Below are positions 1 to 5,070 of a stretch of 5,174 nt of DNA, piece after piece. The stretch spans positions 1-5,174 of the forward strand of contig JAHJTR010000233.1 in NCBI GenBank assembly GCA_018829865.1. Reading direction: 5' to 3'. Both the position numbers and the translations under genes were made by a program. Origin of the DNA: Patescibacteria group bacterium (GTDB lineage: Bacteria; Patescibacteriota; Gracilibacteria; UBA1369; JAHJTR01). The number at the start of each line of letters is the position of its first letter. Position 1 is the stretch's first letter. Below the pieces are notes generated by a model. The model was given only the letters and a program-made list of their open reading frames with translations, did no database searches and was not told the origin of the DNA.

Positions 1-159
1 CTTGAAACTGTCTGGCAGGAGCGAAAAGAAAAATACTTATCCAGACACGACTTTAAAATCGATACCTCTAAATGGCTGCCAAAAAGCAAACTCGAAACCA
101 GACATCTGAAAATTATTACAAAACTAGCCAATTATCTAAAAAAATATGAATCAAACTAA
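1..159 (+). CDS. C-terminal end of a protein, possibly a shikimate-kinase-like P-loop kinase (5' truncated)
   Basis: Frame 1 is open from the first base of the window to a TAA at 157-159 and gives 52 residues; the start lies outside. The segment VWQERKEKYLSRHDFKIDTS has an Arg..Tyr spacing followed by a hydrophobic strand ending in IDTS. This recalls the end of shikimate kinases and related small P-loop kinases, where 'RxxxY...AD..IDT(S/D)' precedes a last helix. The remaining residues (about 24-52) look like a Lys-rich amphipathic helix, which would fit that last helix. The P-loop itself is not in the window, so the family call is a guess. The gene overlaps the next one by 14 bp in a different frame, so the two are probably translated from one mRNA. 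That the reading frame is real is much surer than the function. Confidence 0.6.
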   Translation, partial: LETVWQERKEKYLSRHDFKIDTSKWLPKSKLETRHLKIITKLANYLKKYESN

Positions 160-484
160 CGAACCTTTTACCGTAAACACTCAACCTGCACAACCAGTAG
201 CCAACAATTCCTCAACCATGCAAGCAGACATCGCAGAAATCAAAGAACTGCTAAAACACGAGCTGGGCAGACAAAAGCATCACCGTATAGCAAAAACCCT
301 CTTCTACATAATAATTATTACACTTGTAGGCAGCGGATACTACTACGCCTACAAAATCATCAGCACAAAAGTCGGCGAAGTGATGCAAGTAAAAAACAGC
401 CTAGATGACACAAGCGGAGACTTAAAACAATGGACACAAGAAAACGTCGACGAACTAAAAGACAAGCTCAAAGACGTATTTTAA
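146..484 (+). CDS. Small single-pass membrane protein, unknown function
   Basis: This is a 112-residue protein that I do not assign to a family. Residues 1-24 are polar and rich in Asn, Gln, Thr and Pro, and probably disordered. Residues 26-47 form a charged amphipathic helix with coiled-coil-like spacing (ADIAEIKELLKHEL). A basic patch (RQKHHRIAK, 42-50) leads into one hydrophobic membrane segment at about 51-68 (TLFYIIIITLVGSGYYYAY). By the positive-inside rule the N-terminus would be cytoplasmic. Residues 85-112 are a polar, acidic/Lys-rich helix that would lie outside. There is no signal-peptide cleavage motif and no cysteine. The ATG at 146 has no Shine-Dalgarno sequence and lies inside the end of the upstream gene, which suggests translational coupling. 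A hairpin with a T-run follows 26 bp after the stop. It could be a scaffold or an accessory subunit, but nothing here decides that. Confidence 0.8.
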   Translation: MNQTNEPFTVNTQPAQPVANNSSTMQADIAEIKELLKHELGRQKHHRIAKTLFYIIIITLVGSGYYYAYKIISTKVGEVMQVKNSLDDTSGDLKQWTQENVDELKDKLKDVF

Positions 485-509
485 AGAACAAACACTACCT
501 CTTCAACAA

Positions 510-541
510 GGAGCCCGATACAATCGCGCTCCAACTTTTTT
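510..541 (+). terminator. Probable Rho-independent terminator built from an inverted REP-like unit
   Basis: GGAGCCCGAT (510-519) pairs with ATCGCGCTCC (523-532) with one C-C mismatch and a 3-nt loop, and is followed by AAC and six T (536-541). It lies 26 bp after the stop of the small membrane-protein gene. Read on the minus strand it is a degenerate copy of the GTTGGAGC-headed palindromes that follow, so a repeat unit seems to serve as the terminator. The T-run begins 3 nt after the stem, which is acceptable but not ideal. Confidence 0.55.
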
Positions 542-557
542 GCTGAAGCACCTTAAT

Positions 558-611
558 CGTTGGAGCAGGGCTACAGCCCTAATCGTTGGAGCGGGGCTAC
601 AGCCCGGCTCC
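558..611 (+). repeat. Two adjacent units of the GGCTACAGCC subtype
   Basis: Units at 558-580 and 584-611 share the leader AATCGTTGGAGC and the core GGGCTACAGCCC, unlike the TTGCA-core units downstream. The first stops after AGGGCT-AC-AGCCCT and lacks the closing GCTCC. The second is complete (GGAGCGGGGC against GCCCGGCTCC) with one mismatch in the stem. They lie 3 bp apart as direct repeats, which suggests a local duplication with loss of the 3' arm of one copy. Confidence 0.75.
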
Positions 612-622
612 TTTCAAACCTA

Positions 623-812
623 TTTCGTTGGAGCAGAGTTGCACTCTGCTCCTTAACATTACTTCGTTTCGTTGGAGCAGGATTGCATCCTGCTCCCTCC
701 ACCCCTACCCCACCAAATTTCGTTGGACCAGAGTTGCACTCTGCTCCTTAACATTACTTCGTTTCGTTGGAGCAGGATTGCATCCTGCTCCCTCCACCCC
801 TACCCCACCAAA
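623..812 (+). repeat. 95-bp tandem direct duplication overlapping the 3' end of trhP
   Basis: Positions 623-717 and 718-812 are the same 95-bp unit in direct tandem. They differ at one base: G633 corresponds to C728, which changes GGAGC to GGACC and breaks one base pair in that palindrome. Each copy holds one AGAGT-core and one AGGAT-core palindrome plus a C-rich tail (CCTCCACCCCTACCCCACC). The second copy ends inside the convergent trhP gene, so it contains that gene's last three sense codons and its TAG (800-802). The first copy carries the matching remnant at 705-717. The near identity points to a recent event. Confidence 0.92.
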
Positions 813-2119
813 CTCCGCACAAAACTCAATTCCGAAAGCCCCTCCGGCAATTTCACCAAAATATTCCCAATCCCCCCACTAGCCACCTCAATTTCCTCCC
901 CAGCCAAAGTCTTCATCTCATCTAAAACAAAATCCAAATTCTGATCAGGCGTAAAAATCTCCACATTCATCCCTTTTTCAATCCTATTCCGCACTTCAAA
1001 TTCATACCAACCATCCCCTTTCACACTTCTCACAACCCCACAAAATTGATGCGTCTGAATCGAAGCATTTTCCGGATAATAAACCGTATCTTTCGTCTGT
1101 GGCTCAAACAAAAACCCCTTTATAAACGTCCGATTCGAAACCTTCTTAAGCTCTTCAATCAGCCCCAAATCAATCGGCCTCCCCTCCGCCATATCATCAA
1201 TCGCCTTGCGATAAACCTTAGCAATCGTCGCCAAATAATAAATGCTCTTCGACCGCCCCTCAACCTTAAACGAAATCACCCCCGCATTCGTAAGATCCCC
1301 CAAATGCTCAATCAAACACATATCCCGCGAATTCAAAATATAAGTCCCATGCTGATCTTCTTCAATCGGCATAAGTTCATCAGGCCGCAGTTCCTCTTCA
1401 AGATAAGCCAATTTTGGCATATTGTTATTATCAGGAGTCAACTGATCTCCCTCCCCACAATCACTATCATTACAAATCTGGCCGCTACACTTAGGCAATT
1501 TGACCTTATATTTCCAACGGCAACTCTGTGCACAAAAACCCTGATTCGCATCGCGCCCGGTCATATAGGCTGAAAGCAGACAGCGCCCCGAATAAGAAAT
1601 ACAAATAGCCCCATGAATAAACGCCTCAATCTCCATCTCAGGGACTTTTTCATGAATCTCCTTCATTTCTTTAAGGCTGAGCTCACGAGCCAAAATAATC
1701 CGAGTCGCCCCAAGATCATGCCAAAACTTCACCGTTCGCCAATTCAAATTATTCGCTTGCACAGAAATATGAATCTCACCCTCCGGCCAAACCTCACGAA
1801 CAAGGTCAAAAACACCGGGATCAGCCAAAATAATCGCATCAGGCTTAAGTTCATCACGCAGCCATTCAATATGCTCCTTAAAATTATTAATCTTCTCATT
1901 CCGAGGAAAAATATTCGTCGTCACATAAATCTTTTTGCCAAGTTTATCAGCTAAACCTCGAGCCTCAAGCAAATCCTCTTTGGTAAACTGGTTTACACGC
2001 GACCGAAGACTAAAATCCGCCAAACCCACATAACAGGCATCGCCGCCGTACATAAAAGCGACTTTAAGCTTCTCGAGATTCCCCGCCGGAAGCAACAATT
2101 CAGGCTTATTAATACTCAT
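800..2119 (-). CDS. trhP: U32-family protein TrhP/YegQ-like, prephenate-dependent tRNA U34 hydroxylation
   Basis: This 439-residue protein aligns along its whole length with what I know of E. coli YegQ (TrhP). In that family TrhP makes 5-hydroxyuridine at tRNA position 34, using prephenate and an iron-sulfur cluster; the older label is 'U32 peptidase/collagenase-like'. The N-terminal barrel opens with PELLLPAGNLEKLKVAF and contains HISVQANNLNW (117-127) and LARELSLKE. The U32 signature lies at 165-183 (EAFIHGAICISYSGRC and onward). The four family cysteines are C173, C180, C196 and C200. Other YegQ-like blocks are EDQHGTYILNSRD (254-266) and VYRKAIDD (302-309). A variable stretch after C200 carries three extra cysteines (C211, C216, C221). 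The ATG fits the family N-terminus and has no Shine-Dalgarno sequence. The gene runs convergently to the small membrane-protein gene and divergently from the 887-residue gene. The related rRNA hydroxylase RlhA is a less likely assignment. Substrate in this organism is inferred. Confidence 0.93.
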   Translation of the reverse strand: MSINKPELLLPAGNLEKLKVAFMYGGDACYVGLADFSLRSRVNQFTKEDLLEARGLADKLGKKIYVTTNIFPRNEKINNFKEHIEWLRDELKPDAIILADPGVFDLVREVWPEGEIHISVQANNLNWRTVKFWHDLGATRIILARELSLKEMKEIHEKVPEMEIEAFIHGAICISYSGRCLLSAYMTGRDANQGFCAQSCRWKYKVKLPKCSGQICNDSDCGEGDQLTPDNNNMPKLAYLEEELRPDELMPIEEDQHGTYILNSRDMCLIEHLGDLTNAGVISFKVEGRSKSIYYLATIAKVYRKAIDDMAEGRPIDLGLIEELKKVSNRTFIKGFLFEPQTKDTVYYPENASIQTHQFCGVVRSVKGDGWYEFEVRNRIEKGMNVEIFTPDQNLDFVLDEMKTLAGEEIEVASGGIGNILVKLPEGLSELSFVRSLVG

Positions 2120-2130
2120 ATTTACAAAAG

Positions 2131-2136
2131 ATTATA
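2131..2136 (-). promoter_or_regulatory. Candidate -10 box for trhP
   Basis: The minus strand reads TATAAT here, with 11 nt between the box and the ATG at 2119. Transcription would start near 2123-2125, leaving a 5' leader of only about 4-6 nt. No good -35 element is visible 16-18 bp upstream (GTTTCG/CGTTTC), so the call rests on the -10 box and its position. Confidence 0.35.
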
Positions 2137-2241
2137 TTACATTAGACATTGCCGAAACGCATGGTAGAATATAATAAAAATAGACAAAAAAAGCAAAAAC
2201 AATGGGAAAAACCGGACATATAAAACGACTTGACACGCGTA

Positions 2242-2270
2242 TTGACAGCAGGGGTATTTAGTTTTATAAC
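2242..2270 (+). promoter_or_regulatory. Sigma70-type promoter P1 upstream of the 887-residue gene
   Basis: TTGACA (2242-2247, consensus -35) and TATAAC (2265-2270, 5 of 6 to the -10 consensus) are separated by exactly 17 bp. A second TTGACA lies at 2230-2235 but has no well-spaced -10. Transcription would start near 2277, giving a leader of about 97 nt to the ATG at 2374. Confidence 0.6.
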
Positions 2271-2278
2271 TAATGTAG

Positions 2279-2307
2279 TTGATAAAAAGTGTTTTATATT
2301 GTATAAT
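2279..2307 (+). promoter_or_regulatory. Sigma70-type promoter P2 upstream of the 887-residue gene
   Basis: TTGATA (2279-2284, 5 of 6) and TATAAT (2302-2307, consensus) are separated by exactly 17 bp. Transcription would start near 2314, giving a leader of about 60 nt. The P2 -35 box begins 8 bp after the P1 -10 box, so RNA polymerase bound at one would block the other. The octamer GTTTTATA recurs at 2261-2268 and 2291-2298, a 30-bp interval that places copies on the same face of the helix. Confidence 0.65.
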
Positions 2308-2328
2308 AACCTGATCCGCTATATCATT

Positions 2329-2338
2329 TTTAGCTAAA
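2329..2338 (+). promoter_or_regulatory. Perfect 10-bp palindrome in the leader (possible operator)
   Basis: TTTAGCTAAA reads the same on both strands and sits about 15-25 bp downstream of the predicted P2 start site, where a repressor could act. In AT-rich sequence a 10-bp palindrome can occur by chance, so this is only a candidate. Confidence 0.2.
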
Positions 2339-2373
2339 TTAATAACCTTCACAAATAAATTACCCATAAAAAT

Positions 2374-5037
2374 ATGAGCACCATCGAATCAATGCAAGGA
2401 GTAGACAAAATAAGTGGAGGGAAAATCCTGGGAAAAGCCATGGATAATAATCCTGAGCTCGTTGCCTATTACGACGCAATATCAAGCCTTCCGGATAACA
2501 AACAACCGGACAGTAAAATGGCAGCAGCCTTATATTATTATGCCGTTAACCTCGGATGGCAACCTGACTCCGCTAGATTAAGCGATCTGGCACAATCATC
2601 ATTTGTTGCCCAAATCAAAGAAAGAACAGGCATCTATTATGAATCAGGAAAATGGCATCTCAACAAAGATTATGGAAGCGACCATGAAATTAAAGACGGG
2701 AAATTAGACAATTTAATGAAACTCCTTAAAAATGACGCGAATAAAGAAAAAATGTTTCCCGGCAAAAAGCCCGCCTCAAAAACAAAGGCAATCAATGTCG
2801 AAAAAATGTTTATACTCGCCGCAAAAGGTCACGAAATTCTCAAAAAATACGAATACGACAAGCAAGAGGTAATAAAAAAAGCATTGGAATTAAAGAGAGA
2901 CAAAGAAAAAGGAAGAATTCTGGCGATACAAACAAGTATGAAAAAAAGGCTGCAGCATGAAATATCCCAACCTGCAATCCCAACAAAGGCCCTGGAACAT
3001 AGACCCCTCTTTCAATTATGGTACCTAACATCCAAATTGGTTCCCAAATCAGAACTTCCTTACGTTAATAATATTGTCAACAACCCAGGGAATATTCACT
3101 CGGCGCTTGCTGATTTAAGGCAGAAGTATTTTAAAGAACCCTCAAAATTGCGAAGATTTGTACATCCAAAACACTCATTAGTCCCCAAGATTATTCCCGG
3201 AAAACAAATTTTTTGGTCTCAAGAAAAAGGAGTTTGGATAGAAAGATCAGCAGAATTCATAGGAGCTGCCGGGTCATCCTATAAAGATAAAAAAATAGGC
3301 TTAACCGAAGATCTCTTAAAATACCTTTCCACCACAACAGGTAAAACAAGAGAAACAATGGAAAACGCCGACAAGCTCTACAAAAAAGTAAGACCATATA
3401 TGAAAAAGGATATTGAAGAAGAAACCCAAAAACTGGCGAATTCAATTAAATACAGCTCAAAATGGCAAACACTTAGTGGTGCAGACTTAGCAGCAATAGA
3501 AAAATTCAAAGATTATTCAAGCCGCACCTTCAAAGTCTTCAAAATCTCTGATGATAACATAGTAGGATACTATGCCTCCACCACTAAAGGAGAATCAAAA
3601 TACATTCAATATACAAAAAAGGATAGCTGGCAACCAATAAAAAAAGCGGATTTCGAAAAAATCATAAAAGACAGAAAAAACCTACAAGCACAACAAAAGG
3701 GAATTAAAAATGAAGATAACTCAGATAACTACATAACGGAAAATGCAAATCTGCAAACCATCTATTCACTCAACAATGAAACAAAAATTACAGGAGGAAA
3801 AAGCATCCCGCTAAACAATACCGATAAAATTTCACTACTCCACAAATTACAATTACCAATAGAAAAAAACCATTTTTACAATAGAAAAGATACTAATCTC
3901 GATCTCAAAAATCTGGAAGAAACAATAGCAAAATCATATGAGGATCAACTGGCGCATTATCCATTAGTCCCCGCCGAAACAAAAAGCAAACAACTAGCGC
4001 AATTGGTTGCAAAAGACATAATTGCTAGACTAAAAATCCAAATCACAAAATTAACCAACCCAAAAGAAACAAATTATTTCGAATTAAAAATCAAAAAAAC
4101 AGGAACAATTACAGTAATAAGAACAGGAAAACCACTTAATGTTATAGAAAGAACTGCCGCAGATGCATCCAACACCCTAAACAATACAGCAACATCATTA
4201 CAAAACAGAGGCAGCAAATTAATTAACAAATTTTCCCCCGAATTCAAAAAAGCCGGAACTAAATTAAGAGAAATATGGGGCAATGCTTTTGAATTGGGCC
4301 ATGGAGTTTGGTACGAACAAGGTTTTAACGTTGCAAAAAACACAGCAGTAGCACTTGGAAAAACATTAAAATACCTAACACTCGGCGCCGCTCCCGGTAT
4401 AGTTAAAGGAGCATTTTTAACAGGTGCCGCAGGTTTTATAGCATTATGGAGAAAGGTCAGAGGAAAAAGAAAGGCAGGAAAACAAACCGATATGGCTAAC
4501 GAACTATCCAAGACGGTATCAAAAGGAAGCGGCACACTAAAAAAGATCTTCGCCTGGATAAATCACAATCCTAGATTAAGAAAAGTTGCCATGGGCATAC
4601 CCCTTCTTGGAGCCTTTCTAGGCCGCAATCAAATAGCAAAAGCCGCCGGTAAACTCAACCCAAAACAAATGGAGTCAGCACCAAAAAAGGGAGAAAAAAT
4701 AATGCGTCCAAAATATAAAATCCATAAGCTAGAACAAAACAAGACCCTAAGCGCCACAGCTGAATTAACACGGGATTTCACAGTACCCGCTGGCTATCAC
4801 GTTAAGCTACCCAAATTTCAAATGAGTAACAGACTAACCCACCTATACAGAAGATACCGTAGTCTTGGCAGACCGGCCGAATTTTATGTACCCCACATCA
4901 ATACAATCAATCAACTATCAGCAATGAGCTGGATGCAGATGTATTACTCTGGAAGGGATAGTTTAAAATTTGATGCCGGCTACATCCTACCAAAAGGTAC
5001 TATTTTGCCGAAAGGGACAAAATTGGTTAAGACATAA
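2374..5037 (+). CDS. Large cysteine-free, lysine-rich protein of unknown function; member of a tandem paralogue family
   Basis: I do not recognise this 887-residue protein. It has no signal peptide and no cysteine, and is very rich in Lys, Asn and Ala. Residues 1-48 match the N-terminus of the next gene. Residues 145-195 are highly charged helix (coiled-coil-like). Residues 384-431 look beta-rich. Residues 510-560 and 590-665 are mostly amphipathic helix. Residues 665-692 are a Gly/Ala-rich hydrophobic stretch (with K678) followed by RKVRGKRK (693-700), which could sit in or on a membrane; a shorter one lies at 738-749. The end (808-887) has a helix-helix-strand pattern and a doubled ILPKGT, somewhat like a diverged LysM. 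No catalytic motif is visible. The ATG at 2374 is favoured because the paralogue starts with the same MSxI(E/D)S. There is no Shine-Dalgarno sequence. Two strong promoters lie upstream, and only 33 bp without a terminator separates it from the next gene, so they are probably one operon. A surface or structural role is conceivable but unproven. Confidence 0.9.
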   Translation: MSTIESMQGVDKISGGKILGKAMDNNPELVAYYDAISSLPDNKQPDSKMAAALYYYAVNLGWQPDSARLSDLAQSSFVAQIKERTGIYYESGKWHLNKDYGSDHEIKDGKLDNLMKLLKNDANKEKMFPGKKPASKTKAINVEKMFILAAKGHEILKKYEYDKQEVIKKALELKRDKEKGRILAIQTSMKKRLQHEISQPAIPTKALEHRPLFQLWYLTSKLVPKSELPYVNNIVNNPGNIHSALADLRQKYFKEPSKLRRFVHPKHSLVPKIIPGKQIFWSQEKGVWIERSAEFIGAAGSSYKDKKIGLTEDLLKYLSTTTGKTRETMENADKLYKKVRPYMKKDIEEETQKLANSIKYSSKWQTLSGADLAAIEKFKDYSSRTFKVFKISDDNIVGYYASTTKGESKYIQYTKKDSWQPIKKADFEKIIKDRKNLQAQQKGIKNEDNSDNYITENANLQTIYSLNNETKITGGKSIPLNNTDKISLLHKLQLPIEKNHFYNRKDTNLDLKNLEETIAKSYEDQLAHYPLVPAETKSKQLAQLVAKDIIARLKIQITKLTNPKETNYFELKIKKTGTITVIRTGKPLNVIERTAADASNTLNNTATSLQNRGSKLINKFSPEFKKAGTKLREIWGNAFELGHGVWYEQGFNVAKNTAVALGKTLKYLTLGAAPGIVKGAFLTGAAGFIALWRKVRGKRKAGKQTDMANELSKTVSKGSGTLKKIFAWINHNPRLRKVAMGIPLLGAFLGRNQIAKAAGKLNPKQMESAPKKGEKIMRPKYKIHKLEQNKTLSATAELTRDFTVPAGYHVKLPKFQMSNRLTHLYRRYRSLGRPAEFYVPHINTINQLSAMSWMQMYYSGRDSLKFDAGYILPKGTILPKGTKLVKT

Positions 5038-5070
5038 GAAATTAACTCATATATAAATAATTATAATTAT

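Larger units (their letters stand above)
510..791 (+). repeat. Cluster of seven REP-like palindromic units between convergent genes
   Basis: This entry covers the whole gene-free stretch 485-799. Seven copies of a short imperfect palindrome are visible: 510-535 (inverted), 558-580 (lacks the 3' arm end), 584-611, 626-652, 670-696, 721-747 and 765-791. The six forward units begin with CGTTGGAGC or a one-base variant. The clearest units have 10-bp arms such as GGAGCAGGAT paired with ATCCTGCTCC, closed by a TGC loop. The arm cores differ between units (AGAGT, AGGAT, GGGCT) while pairing is kept, so changes are compensated. A conserved tetranucleotide (GTTG) right before a hairpin is the layout of REP elements, which are mobilised by REP-associated tyrosine transposases (TnpA_REP/RAYT). 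No such transposase is in the window. Short open frames across the cluster only translate the repeats and are not genes. Confidence 0.85.

Noticed and set aside
558..791. CRISPR array interpretation of the repeat cluster
   Set aside because: Units are self-palindromic, vary in sequence, are unevenly spaced (3 to ~24 bp), and the 'spacers' are themselves duplicated; no cas genes are present.
560..944. Three overlapping + strand open frames reading Cys/Trp/Pro-rich peptides
   Set aside because: They simply translate the palindromic repeats and the 95-bp duplication in different frames and then run antisense into trhP; no start context or protein-like composition.
1046..1954. + strand open frames of 175 and 113 codons opposite trhP
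   Set aside because: They are antisense shadows of a well-conserved gene; the Arg/Asn/Ile/Pro-rich composition reflects the reversed codons.
2162..2261. Possible extended -10 (TGGTAGAAT at 2162-2170) or TATAAT (2170-2175), followed by a 19-codon frame at 2202-2261 (MGKTGHIKRL...)
   Set aside because: No well-spaced -35 box, no ribosome-binding site, and the frame is too short to judge. It overlaps the -35 region of P1, and two stops follow at once. A leader peptide cannot be excluded but is not supported.
2137..2367. Minus-strand 76-residue open frame with a hydrophobic stretch in the divergent intergenic region
   Set aside because: It runs opposite to and across both strong + strand promoters, and its Phe/Leu/Ile-rich part comes from A-rich DNA read in reverse. 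No promoter for it is visible.
2840..4535. Minus-strand open frames (63, 62 and 153 codons) opposite the 887-residue gene
   Set aside because: They are antisense shadows; hydrophobic composition follows from A-rich codons on the other strand, and no promoters are seen.
146..5037. Use of the TGA=Gly code (Gracilibacteria-type)
   Set aside because: Gly is encoded by GGN in all genes, no in-frame TGA occurs, and the TrhP match is full length under the standard code.
5062..5067. TATAAT directly upstream of the gene at 5071 as its own promoter
   Set aside because: Only 3 nt separate it from the ATG, so transcription would start inside the gene, and no -35 box is found at the right distance (5039-5044 reads AAATTA).
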